Positions 53,693-63,965 of a stretch of 64,000 nucleotides of DNA are shown here, one piece after another; the first letter of the stretch is position 1; every line of letters starts with the position of its first letter. A model generated the notes under the pieces. That model did not search any database. It was not told the DNA's origin and saw nothing but the letters and a program-made list of their open reading frames with translations. The position numbers and the translations under genes are program-made. This DNA comes from Blastocladiella emersonii ATCC 22665 (taxonomy: Eukaryota; Blastocladiomycota; Blastocladiomycetes; Blastocladiales; Blastocladiaceae): the NCBI GenBank assembly GCA_025594325.1, contig JANHCV010000002.1, forward strand, positions 1,550,001-1,614,000, given 5' to 3'.

Positions 53693-54641
53693 GCGCTTCA
53701 CCGCGCTGGCGGCGGCCGGTCGTGACGGCTCGGGCGTTGGTGTCCTCGCTGTTCTCGCTGCTGCACCCGCTGCATAGCCGCGTTTGTTCGTCCTCGAATA
53801 CATGCGTCTATGTGCACTCTAATCTTTCACGTTTTCTTCCTTGCCGTGTCTCTGTTGTTTTTGTTGCTGCCTGACTTGCTCTTTGCGCTGAGAAGCTGCG
53901 CCCTCTGAGATGGCGTTGGAGCCTTCTCCACGATGAGGATAATCCTCGAGGATGTGCGGGTCCATCGCGCGGGCGCGACTCGACCTGTTGGGATCGCTCG
54001 TGCCAAGGACGAAACCAAGTTGTGTGAAGCGAGCGCGGCCGCCGCATCCGTCTCCGCGTAAGAGCGAAGCTATCGCCGCGGCCGCGGCCATGGCCATGCC
54101 CTTGACCAGGAACGGTCGCTCGAGACACGCACCTGCTCCGAGATGGCCCTCTACCGACGCGCGAGAACTCGAACATGAGTGAGCCTCAGTACAGCTGCGG
54201 CCGGCACGCAACGGTCGTGGATCAAGCGGTTGATTGTGAGATGCGTCAAGGCGCAGCAGCGGCCGTCGCTGCCTGAGGCCCGCATCATCGTCGTGGCCAT
54301 GGCCACGATCACACGGTGAGTTAGAGGACAGACCCGACCAACGAAGCTCACGAGGAGACGTGAACACTGAGTCGTCGCGAGGCGGTCGCGAGGCGGTCGA
54401 CGCGCAGCAAGAGGAGGAACGCGATCATGGCCACGGTTGCTCACAACACGGCCATCCCCATCCTCCATTGAGCGGGACTCGCTCTGAGCGGAGAGGAGAC
54501 ATCAGGATGAGTACACGCAAGTCTAGTCACAGAAATCACAAAGGTATAACAAGAGGACAGCGATGGCGCGGCCGCGACCCACCTCGCTACACAATCACGT
54601 CCGTCCGCCGCGCCATCTCGGGCCGTCGCCGAGCCGAAGAC
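53693..54641. other. Intergenic region between convergent genes
   Basis: 949 bases between the 3' ends of eL15 and the histidine-kinase-like gene. Frames of up to 182 codons occur on the minus strand but lack family signal, consistent base composition or splice partners. I see nothing firm. Confidence 0.5.
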
Positions 54642-56833
54642 CTAGGTGTTGGTCGGTGGCGCGGCGCCTGCGCCCGTCGCCGACTGCTGCTGCTGGTCGG
54701 CCGCGGCTGTTGGCGCGCCGCCGTTAGCCGCGGCCGCGTTGGCGGCAGCGGCGACCGCGGCCACGGCGCCGGCGGCGAACGATGCGGGGGTGACGAGCTT
54801 GCCCGCGGTGAGTGCCTCGCGCTTGAGGCGGCGCTTCATGTGGCGGACGCGGCGCGCGTCGCCGGCGACGGTCCAGCGGAGGAGCACCTCCTTGAGGGTG
54901 TCGAGGTAAAGCGGCTTAGTGACGGCCTCGTCGTAGCCGAGGGCGCGGCACAGCTCCTGGTCCGTGGTGAGCTGGGTGTTGGCCGAGCACGAGATGATGA
55001 CCTGGGTGCGGTCCTGCTTGCGGATGCGCATGCACATGTCGTCGCCCGACAGCGTCGGCAGCGTCTGGTCGAGCAGGATCGCGTCAAAGTACCGGCCCTC
55101 GCGCCGCAGGTCGTTGTAGTGGAACAGCGCGTCAGCCCCGTCGCTCGCAAACGTGATCTGCGTGTACCCGAGCTTCTTGAGCAGCGCGCGGATGATCCGC
55201 TGGTTGATCGTGTCGTCCTCGACCACGAGGATCAGGCGCTCCGCCGGCGCGCGCGGCGGCACCAGCACCTCGTCGGGCGGGCAGATCCACAGCTCGCCCT
55301 GCGCGCCCGCCGACTCGTCCGTCGTCGACGCCGTCGTCGGGAGCGGAGCCGGGTCCGCCGCAACCTGCTGCAGCGACTGCACGGCTGCTGCCGAGTGGGG
55401 AAGACCGCCCGACGGCTGCTGCGCCTGCTGCTGCTGCGGCTGGACCGGGGCCTGCGCCTGGTCGAGGACGGGCGCCGCCATGGCTGCGGTGGTCGCGCCC
55501 GTGACGCTCTGGTACGCGTTGGCGCCGCCGCCGGGGGTCGTGGGCGAGGTGAGGAGCGGTGACTGCGGGGTAGGCGGAGCCTGCGAGTACGCGCCCGACG
55601 GCGGGTTGGCGACGGCGGCCGTGTAGGCCGAGTAGGCGGCGACCTCGCCCTCGACGATGGTCGCGACGCGGGCCGCGTCGATGCGCTGGCCGGGCGGCGA
55701 CCGGTTGGCGAGCGCGGGCTTGGGCGACTGGGTGAGGTTGTGGCTCGAGGTCTGGAGGGACCCACCGTCGGCGCCGCCGTCCGAGGGCGGGGTCACGGGC
55801 TGGACGAGGAGCTCGAGGACCAGGCCCGTCGCGGAGGAGCCCGCGGTCGCGGGACACGCGCGGATCGTGCCGGAGACGAGGGCGGCGATCTTCTTGGCGA
55901 CGCCCATCATGATCTGGTCCGTGCTCAGCTGCGTGTTGTGGGCGGCGCCCGTAAGCGTGTGCGGCGAGGCCTGGCCGAACGACAGCAGCTGCTCGAGGCT
56001 CGCTGTCAGGCCGTCGCCGTGGGCGCGGCTCATGGCGTGCGCGTTGGCGGGGGTCGCGGGCACGTGTATCGGGTTGGACGTCTGCAGCACGCGGATCTGG
56101 AGACACGTCTTGCCCGCGTCGGCGGCCGACGTGATCGAGGACGCCGGGACCGACGCCGTGGTCACGTCGACCAGGATGCTGCCGCCGTTCTCCGTGTGGC
56201 GCGCCATGATCTCGGTCAGGTTGTCGATGATGTGGCCCACGCCGCGCGCGTCCGTCATGTACCACTGGTGCGACATGGTGTTCTCGAGCCGGATCGTGAG
56301 GTTGCGCTCGCTACACGGGTATGCGATGTGAGTCTTCTTGTTGCTGGAGCGGAGCAGAACGATGAGAAGAAGACGTACAGAGCGATGCGCGCGAGACGCG
56401 TCGAAGCGCGCGTGAACAGGTCCGACATGTTGACGGGGACGAGGACGACCTCGACGTTGGACTCGTCGAGGTTGCCGAGGAGGCGGATCGAGTCCACCAT
56501 GCGGATCAGGTGCTGCGACGACTGGACAATGGTCAAGGCCGCGTCGCGCAGCTCGGGCGGTAGCTGCGCCGACGACGCGGCCACGATGTCGGCGTACCCG
56601 ACAATGTTGGTGAGGGCAATGCGGACCTCGAACGACAGTGTGGCGAGGAGCATCTCCTGGATGGGCGGCGACGGCGTCGGGCCCGACGTAGTCACGGCCG
56701 ACGAGCCAGCGGGCACCACGTCGGTCGTGGACTCGAGCCCGGTGCGCTCGCCCGCGGGACGGTCGGTCTTGGCGGCCGCGGCCGCGGCGTCCGTGGCCGA
56801 GATGCCGCGCGTTAGCAGGGCCTTGAGCTTCAT
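54642..56833 (-). CDS. Degenerate hybrid histidine kinase with intact receiver domain
   Basis: Exons 56833-56379 and 56310-54642 (68-nt intron, GTACGT...TGTAG) give 707 residues. Residues ~60-115 align with a HisKA dimerisation domain, but the H-box reads LATLSFEVRIALTNIVGYAD. Family H-boxes read SHExRTPLxxIxGY, so Phe68 replaces the phosphorylated His. Residues ~155-300 resemble an ATPase lid region with an N-box-like HIIDNLTEIMARHTENGGS, yet no DxGxG motif follows. A 150-residue Pro/Gln-rich linker leads to a receiver domain at ~508-630. Receiver features: LILVVEDDTINQR (acidic pocket), AILLDQTLP (phospho-Asp), IISCSAN (Ser switch) and AVTKPL (Lys). So the receiver could still be phosphorylated by another kinase while self-phosphorylation is excluded. 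No membrane or sensor domain is seen. The C-terminus is Ala-rich. Confidence 0.8.
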
Positions 56834-57895
56834 GGCGATAGCGGTGGCGGGGAGCGGCGGCGACGCGTGGGCGGCAGGTGTGGGTCGAGGGCGATGAGGA
56901 GCGGAGCGAGTCGGTGGTGGTGGTGGTGGTGGTGGATCGGGCGATGTAGAACGCGGTCGAGTAGTGCGAGCGAGTGCTTGGGCTTGTGCGAGTCGGATCC
57001 GAGTCGGGGATGCAGAGTCGAGGCAGAGCGCCGAGAGGTCAGGCCTAGTCGCAGTCGTCGATGGGGGGAGGAGACATGATGGATCGGTCAGTCCATGCGC
57101 GATACATGGGCGCGCGGACGGCGCGTACTGTAGTGTTCGGCGAAAGCCGGCCAAGGCGCAGGAGCAGTGCAAGTGCAGTCGGCGGGCGGACGGACGAGTG
57201 TTGCGATGCGATAAGCGGGTTGGATCGCGGTGAGCTGGGAAGCAAAGGAGTCTGGCTTGCGATGAATGAACGCGTGCTCGGCGCGCAGTGGGAGGGTCGG
57301 GGCAGACTCGCCAGCGCGCCGCTCCGTCGCGCCCGATGCGAGACAATTTCTTGCTCCGTGCAAGAGGAAGGCTGGGCCGAGACAAACACAACGTGAGCGA
57401 GCCGCAGCCGGGAGCCAAAGGACAGGCTGGCGGTGCGCGCGCGACCCCGTCTTTTGAGTTTTTGTCTCGCACGGTGCGCCGCGACCTGCGCCGCGACCTG
57501 CGCCGCGACCTGCGCCGCGACCTGCGCCGCGACCTGCGCCGCGACCTGCACCGCGACCTGCGCCGCGACCCGACGCGTCTCGCACCGTTGCGACGTGATT
57601 TCTAGGCCAGCGCACGTGCGGGCAGGGGGAAGCCGACGGGAAGCGGGCTGGGCGAGGCAGGTGCGAGACGCGTCGCGCCGCTCACGTTTGGGCGGGTGGC
57701 TCAGCGTGACGAAATGGGCGATCCGGCGGCGCGCCGGTGGCACCTGACCGGCGGAAGAGTGGCCGCCGCCCGCCGCCTTGGACCGTGGCGTCGCCCTCCC
57801 CTCAACAGCGAGCGGGACCCCGGCCCCCGCCCTCGCTCTCCCAACCGTCGCTGCTGACCTTGCAGAGCTTATCCACTACACTTGTACTTCCCGCC
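56834..57895. promoter_or_regulatory. Divergent promoter, histidine-kinase-like / SVF1
   Basis: 1.06 kb. The minus-strand frame stays open far upstream of the kinase start but has no ATG. It holds the 12-base repeat array (57481-57570), TCTCGCACGG at 57464, CGACGCGTCTCGCACCG at 57571-57587 and GTGCGAGACGCGTCGCGCCG at 57661-57680. Confidence 0.5.
57481..57570. repeat. 12-base tandem repeat (GCGACCTGCGCC)n
   Basis: Seven units GCGACCTGCGCC (the sixth has CACC) plus half a unit. The array is flanked on each side by TCTCGCAC words, so it sits inside a promoter module between divergent genes. Confidence 0.95.
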
Positions 57896-59023
57896 ATGCT
57901 CGCCCAAGGTCAGTCCACTCACCCCCTGCCATGCATCTCCGACGAGCGAACCAACGAGCGCTAACGCTTGCCCGCACCCAAATGCACAGGCACCTGCGTC
58001 AAGTCCCCCGCGCCCGTCGTGTCCAACACGGACCTGGCGTGGCTCAAGCAGGGGTCGGGCTACTCGGAGGCGCAGACCTTCTACATCACGCCGGCGAGCG
58101 GCGGGCTCGTGTACGTGCAGGTGGCGTACTCGGAGGTGTCCGTGTCGCCGCTGGCCCAGGTCACGGTGCGCGTCGCCACCCCGGCCGTGTCCTTCTTCAA
58201 GTCGTTCAACAACAGCGGGTCCGCCCTCAAGGTGGCCGCCGACGGCGTCTCGGCGACGTGCAACGACTACTCGGTCACCAAGCAGGGCGACAACCTGCTC
58301 GTCGCCCTGCGCGACAAGGAGGTGGTCGCCAACCTCACGGTCGCCCTGACCCGCGACAACACGCTGCAGGTCGGCGACGGCAAGATCCACTTTGCCGCGC
58401 CGGGCGCCGGCAAGCCCGACGGCTTCCTGCTGCAGACGTTTGGCGTGCGCGGCGTCGCCTCGGGCGTGCTCATGGCCAACGGCACCACGCTCGACCTCGC
58501 GGGCGCCGCCACCGTCGTGCAGCAGCACCAGGGCATCTCGCCCCACAAGATTGCCACGCAGTGGAACTTCTTCACCTTCTCGTCGGCCAACCTGTCGCTG
58601 TCGACCATCTCGGGCACCACGCCCTCGACGTACCAGGCCGAGAAGTTCGGCACCGTCGCCGCCAACGTGCGCGGCGAGTCGGCCGTGGCCGCTGCCGTCG
58701 AGCTCGAGTTCCCGTCGTCGGCCGTCGACCCGTCCAACAGCTACGCCGTGCCCAAGGAGTTCATGCTGACCACCACTCTCAGCAATGGCCACACGGTCGA
58801 GGCGTCGGCCCCGCTCGACTTCGCGCGCGTCAACCGCATCGACGTGCTCGGCCAGCTGCCGTGGCTCGTGCGCAAGGCCGTCCAGTACTTTGTCTCCAAG
58901 CCCTTTGTCTACCAGTTTGTCGAGACGGCGCACGTCGTGGTCCGCGACGCGGCCGGCAACGTGGTCGTCGACGAGTCGGCCTCGGCCATGTTCGAGGTGT
59001 CGTTCACCAACCCGCCCAACTAA
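57896..59023 (+). CDS. SVF1: SVF1-family protein (survival factor, lipocalin-like)
   Basis: Exons 57896-57908 and 57990-59023 (81-nt intron, GTCAGT...CACAG) give 348 residues. The 13-nt first exon supplies MLAQ plus one base, and the start is chosen by the splice phase. The body shows family blocks: SEAQTFYITPASGGLVYVQV, TCNDYSVTKQGDNLLVALRD, then beta-rich repeats and a closing DEFS/SASAMFEVSFTNPP segment. Yeast Svf1 is a cytosolic two-lipocalin protein that carries ceramide from ER to Golgi and protects from oxidative stress. The N-terminus of yeast Svf1 is an amphipathic membrane-binding helix; here it is only MLAQGTCVKSPAPV, so membrane attachment may differ. The identification rests on by-eye block similarity and total length. 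Confidence 0.72.
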
Positions 59024-59225
59024 GCTCGATACTGCTCAGCAGCGATGATGAAGAAAGACTAGTTTGCTACGAAGCCATTAATATATACTGTTGCACACTC
59101 TATTTTCGCCTCGCGCCTGACGTGAGTGACGCGTGCGTGAGACACGATTGTCTCCCACGGCGTCGACGCGTCGCAAACTCCGCTTCGGACGCGACTCTCG
59201 CTCCGCTTCCCGAAAACACACAGCC
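59024..59225. promoter_or_regulatory. Kinesin promoter
   Basis: 202 bases between the SVF1 stop and the kinesin ATG. It contains GACGCGTGCGTGAGACACG at 59128-59146 and GTCGACGCGTCGCAAAC at 59163-59179. Confidence 0.5.
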
Positions 59226-61869
59226 ATGGATAACAGCAATGGATCCGACACCAACGGCAGCAGCAACGGGTCGACCGGGTTCCGCGTCCCGAGCGCGCTG
59301 CTGCGCTCGTCGCAGGCCCGCCTGAGCAAGGTGCGCGCGCTCAAGGACGAGCGCGCCGAGCAGGCGCCCGCCGCCGTCGCCGCTGCGCCGGACCCCGCAC
59401 CCGTCGCCAAGCAGGCCGCGGCTGCTCAACGGTCGATGTTGCCGAAACGCGCGCCCGCGGCGGCGACCAAACCCGCTCCTTCGCCGAAACCCGCCGAGGC
59501 GACTACCGCCTCGGCCCCTACCGCGACATCCTCGTCTACCGTGTCCGAGATCGAGCGGATCCGCGAGGCGCGCGAGCGGCGGCGGCAGCACATGGAGCGG
59601 GTGCGCGAGTCGCGCGCGGGCAAGGACGCCGTGGACCTGGCCAACGAGGCGTACGCGGCGCAGATGGCCAAGTTCCGCGGCGTGTGGATGCAGTGGGTCG
59701 AGAAGTGGAAAGGCAAGGCCGCGGCCGACCTCGCCTCGTGGGACGTGCCGATCCAGGTGTGTGTGCGCAAGCGGCCCGTGAGCAAGAAGGGTACGGCGGC
59801 GGACGCGGGTTCGCGTGGAAGGATGGCGAGTACTGACTGAGCGCGGGTGTAGAGATGGAGAAGCGCGCGCTCGACATCGTGACCATGACCACGGCGTGCT
59901 ACCCGAACGCGTCCGTGTTCGTGCACGAGCCGAAAGTCGGGCTCGACAGCTCGCGCACCGTGGCCACACAGGCCTTCCATGTGGACAAGGTGTACGACGA
60001 GCACGCCGGCAACGACTTCATCTACCAGAGCACGCTCGCCACGGCCATCCCCAAGCTCATGGCCGGCGAGAACGTGTCGCTGTTCGCGTACGGCGCCACG
60101 GGGAGCGGCAAGACGCGTACGCACTTCGTAGCCGTGGCCGAGAGGTGGACGGAGCGACTGACACGAGGAGGTGTGGTAGACACGGTGTTCGGGCCCAACG
60201 GCGGCAAGACGGCGGCCAAGTCGGCGGCGCACGTCGGCCTGTACGAGTACGCGTGCGGCCACGTCTTTGACATGATCCGCGACCAGCCTGTCGACGCGTA
60301 CGTCAGCTTTCTCGAGATCTACAGCGGCCGCGGTACGGATTCCTCCCTCGCTGACCTCGGCGAGGCCGATCAACTCACCTTGCGCCGCCAACAGTATTCG
60401 ACCTGCTCAACGGGCGGCAGCCCGTCAAACTGCTGGAGCAGAACGGCAACTTCTACTTCCAGGGCCTGCGCGAGTACCCGGTCCCGACTTTGGCGGCGTG
60501 CGCGGGCGTGATGCGGCAGGGCATGGCGACGCGGACGACGGGGTCGACCGAGTCCAACAACACGTCGAGCCGGTCGCACGCCATCTTCCGCCTCGAGCTG
60601 CGTCCGCGCGGCGCGCCCGCGCCCTCGTCCACGGCCATGGGCAACACGAGCAGCGATAACTACCCGGTCCTCTCGCTCATCGACCTGGCAGGCAGCGAGC
60701 GCGGCGTCGACAACCCGAACGCGTCGAGCGAGCGGCGCCGCGAGGGCGCCGCCATCAACCAGTCGCTCCTCGCCCTCAAGGAGTGCATCCGGTCCCTGCA
60801 CGTGCAGTCCGCCTACGTGCCGTACCGGTCCAGCAAGCTGACGTGCGTCCTGCGCGACTGCTTCCGCGGGAACGGCGGGACGTGTATCATGATCCTCAAC
60901 ATCGCGCCGACCTCGGCCACCGTCGAGCAGACGCTCTCGTGCCTCCACTACGCTAACCGCGTCAAGGAGTACTCGCACGGGACGGGCGCCGGCGCGCCGG
61001 GAAGCGCCGACGAGCTCATCGCGCAGCTCGCGGCCGCCGCGCCGTCGCCCGTCGAGGAATCGGCGGCGGCGGCGGTGGGCGGCGAGCCCGTGTGGACCGA
61101 GTCGGCGGGCGAAAGCTCGGTCGAAGAGGACGACGATCTGCCCGCCGCATCCGATGGCGAGGAGGCCGACGGCGGCGAGTACGCGGACGACATGGACCCG
61201 GACTCGTCGGCCATGAGCCACCCGCAGACCGAGGGCGACGAGCTCGGGTACGAGTCCGAGGCGTCGATCCTCGACACGTACGGCGACGGTGACGCTGCCG
61301 ACGAGTCGGTCATGCAGCAGCCACAGCAGCCACAAGAAGACGAGGGCGAGTCGACGCCGCTCCCGCTCCGGTCACAGCGTTACGCGTCGGCGGCGTCGAG
61401 CGAGTCGATGGTGATCAGCACGGCGGGCTCGGCCGAGACCGTGACGCCGCAGTCGTCGACGGGCACGCTGCGCCGCCTCGCCACGTCCGTGACCGCCGCT
61501 GCCGTCAAGTCGCTCCTCCCGCAGCCCATGGCACCAGCGGCGCCGCCAGCCAAGACCGCCGCGAGCTTCACGGACCAGGACCTCATGGAGCTGCACGTGC
61601 GCACGCTGCACGCGGTCCTCGACCTGTCGAAAGAGGAGGAGGCGCTGGTCGACGACGCGGCGCGCGGCAAGCTGGCGGGCCCCGTGTACGCCGAGGCGCT
61701 CGAGGTACTCGTCGACGACAAGCTGCGGCGACTGCTCAAGCTCAAGGCCATGGTCCAGGTCGTCCGCCAGCACCACGCGCACGGCGACGTGCTCGACAGC
61801 CCGCCCCCGCCTGGCGGGACCGCGCGCGACCGGGTCCGCGCGATGCGCCGGGGGGCGGCGCCGTCATGA
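59226..61869 (+). CDS. Kinesin-13-like motor protein (KIF2/KIF24 type)
   Basis: Exons 59226-59790, 59853-60116, 60180-60332 and 60395-61869 give 818 residues. All three introns (62-63 nt) start GTACG. Residues ~100-175 form a charged neck helix (EIERIREARERRRQHMERVR). The internal motor follows: IQVCVRKRPVSKKE, SVFVHEPKVGLDSS, FHVDKVYDEHAGNDFIY, P-loop YGATGSGKT-H-TVFGPNG (~270), FLEIYSGR-VFDLLNG, NNTSSRSHAIFRLEL (switch I), LSLIDLAGSERGVDNPN (switch II) and LLALKECIRSLHVQSAYVPY. The central motor and the HEPK and KEC stretches are typical of kinesin-13, the microtubule depolymerases that control spindle and cilium length. GAT replaces GQT in the P-loop lead-in, and RVKEYSH closes the motor. 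The acidic C-terminus ends in a predicted helical pair. Confidence 0.88.
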
Positions 61870-62123
61870 GATTGGCGAGGATATAGACTGAGCGTTCATT
61901 CGATCCATGATGTGTTTGATCTATGATGTGTGAGCGTGATGGTGGGAGAGAGAGCGCGAGCGCGAGCACGAGCGCGGCGTGGCCCTAGTCGGCGGCGGTA
62001 AGGGAACTTGCGGTGGTTTTGACCAGCACGCCAGCCAGCACGCGCTTCCCAACTCAGCTTCCGACTTGCTCGCCAGTCACTTCGCCCCTCCCAACTCACA
62101 CTCGCTGATGCAACGAATGAATC
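61870..62123. other. Spacer, kinesin / LRR gene
   Basis: 254 bases, no gene. Direct repeats of GATC(C/T)ATGATGTGT at about 61902-61930 mark the kinesin 3' end. Confidence 0.5.
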
Positions 62124-63965
62124 ATGGACTTTCTGCAACACAAGCTTGATGTTGATGCCATTGTCGAGGCGATCCTCGTCCGCGCCGTCCTGCTACACGG
62201 CAACCGCGACGAGGACGTCGCCGGCGTGCTCCCGTACTTGCGCGTTCTGCCGCGGTCCCGCGCTCCAAAGGTTACCAAGGCCGTCCTATACCACATTCCG
62301 AGTCTCTCAATCAACGCTGCTACACGGAGTGGAAACGCCAAGCTTCTCCAGCTCTGGCGCAGCATCATCAAGGGGCGCCTCTACATCGAGCGAGGAGACG
62401 TCGAACAGGCCATGGACGCTAGCTTCGAGGATGTCCTCGAGTTTTGGCGCAATGAAGACACCTCTGTCAACTATTTGCCTCACGCGATCCCCAAGCTTCG
62501 TGTCGCATTCGACCTGTTCGCGCCTTCGCCTGTGCCCGGGGTCGGACCTGGTGACATGGCATTGGTTCGCATTGCCCATGCCGTTTCCGCGGGTACCTTG
62601 ACCGAAATCAACCTCAAGGGCCAGCGAGTCACCGCCGCTGGCACCAAGGTGCTTACGCACGCGATGTCTTCACCGTCGCAACGCATCCAGTCCATTCGTC
62701 TCGTTCTTTGCGACCTTACTGCTGAAAATTTGCTTCATCTGCGCTTGCCTATGTCGGTCACGACGCTCGTTCTGAGCGAAAATCGGCTCCGTGGATTGGG
62801 ACAGTTTATGCCGTACCTGCCCAGCTCCCTGACCAAGCTGACGCTCGACCACTGCGACTTGGACTCGACTACGCTCACTCGTTTGGCGCCGCTGCTACCT
62901 CCCGCCCTCCTTCATCTCGATCTGACCTATTGCAGGGCGGACGTCGCGGCGCTCACCGCACTTGGACTTCATCTCCCGCCCAACCTACAAAGCCTTGCAC
63001 TCACCGGCTGTATCGGGATCAACAGGGTCGTGGACGATACTCTTCGACCCATCATCGACCACCTTCCCGCTTCGCTCGTTTCGCTCGATGTCTCGCGCAA
63101 CCGATTCGACGAAACCGACGTACGTATGCTCGTGGATCGCCTCCCCTCGCTCAAACGCCTCGCTCTGCTCGACATCAACACATGCTGTCTTATGGGAATC
63201 TGGCTGGTGGATATCGTTGCGGCACTTCCTGACACGGTCGAGTATCTCAACCTGAGCTTCAACGAGATGCCGGCTTCGGCTATTGACGGGCTAGCCGCCC
63301 GTAATCTGCCGCGGCTTCGCGAGCTCCGCACCACCAACGTTCCGGCTCAGGCGGCGTCAAATTTCCTATCGTCGCTCCCTGCCTCTCTCACCGAACTTTC
63401 GCTTGCGGTGGAGAATGGTGACGTACACGAGCTTCCAGTTGCCCTGCGCGGATTTTTCGCGCGCGCGGCTGGCCTCCAAACATTCAAGTTTGACTACTTC
63501 GATGCTCTAGGGGCCCCCGACCTCCGACAGTTTGTCGACTCACTTCCTCTCACCATCACGTCCTTTTCGGTTAAGTACTGCCAGCCCGGGCTAGATGTGA
63601 TCCCGCGGCTCCTTGCACGTCTGTCTGCGCCGACCGTGACGCACCTCGCGCTCCCGCGTATTCCATTGACTGGTCTTGCGCTCGAGGCTCTTGTCGAGTG
63701 GCTGGCTGACGCGTCGTCCCTGGTTGAGCTCGATATGGAAGGTACTGGGCTCAACAATGCTGGGTTTGCCCAGCTCGTCGTTGCGCTGCCTGTCACGCTC
63801 GAGTCCCTCCATTTCTGCGACAACTTTGTGGACGACGCGATCATTGGCATGCTCGAGGCTCGCGCGTTGCCTCGGCTGACGTATTTGGGGTATTTTGACA
63901 CGCACATGTCTCCAGCAGGGGAGAACTGGATGTATATGTGGAATTTGCAGCGCGGAGGTGATTGA
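62124..63965 (+). CDS. Leucine-rich-repeat protein with ankyrin-like N-terminus
   Basis: Single exon, 613 residues. The N-terminal ~130 residues contain ankyrin-like elements common in zoosporic-fungus families (INAATRSGNAKLLQLWRS; AMDASFEDVLEFWRNEDTSV). From ~160 to the end runs a series of RI-type leucine-rich repeats spaced 22-28 residues: LTEINLKGQRVTAAGTKVL, VTTLVLSENRLRGLG, LTKLTLDHCDLDSTTLTRLA, LLHLDLTYCRADVAAL, LVSLDVSRNRFDETDV, VEYLNLSFNEMPASAI and LVELDMEGTGLNNAGFAQL. LRR arcs of this kind bind other proteins; no enzymatic domain or signal peptide is present. A degenerate F-box at the very start (DVDAIVEAILVRAVL) is possible. As in the F-box genes at the left end, A/T is more frequent at third positions than in housekeeping genes. 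Specific role unknown. Confidence 0.78.
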   Translation: MDFLQHKLDVDAIVEAILVRAVLLHGNRDEDVAGVLPYLRVLPRSRAPKVTKAVLYHIPSLSINAATRSGNAKLLQLWRSIIKGRLYIERGDVEQAMDASFEDVLEFWRNEDTSVNYLPHAIPKLRVAFDLFAPSPVPGVGPGDMALVRIAHAVSAGTLTEINLKGQRVTAAGTKVLTHAMSSPSQRIQSIRLVLCDLTAENLLHLRLPMSVTTLVLSENRLRGLGQFMPYLPSSLTKLTLDHCDLDSTTLTRLAPLLPPALLHLDLTYCRADVAALTALGLHLPPNLQSLALTGCIGINRVVDDTLRPIIDHLPASLVSLDVSRNRFDETDVRMLVDRLPSLKRLALLDINTCCLMGIWLVDIVAALPDTVEYLNLSFNEMPASAIDGLAARNLPRLRELRTTNVPAQAASNFLSSLPASLTELSLAVENGDVHELPVALRGFFARAAGLQTFKFDYFDALGAPDLRQFVDSLPLTITSFSVKYCQPGLDVIPRLLARLSAPTVTHLALPRIPLTGLALEALVEWLADASSLVELDMEGTGLNNAGFAQLVVALPVTLESLHFCDNFVDDAIIGMLEARALPRLTYLGYFDTHMSPAGENWMYMWNLQRGGD

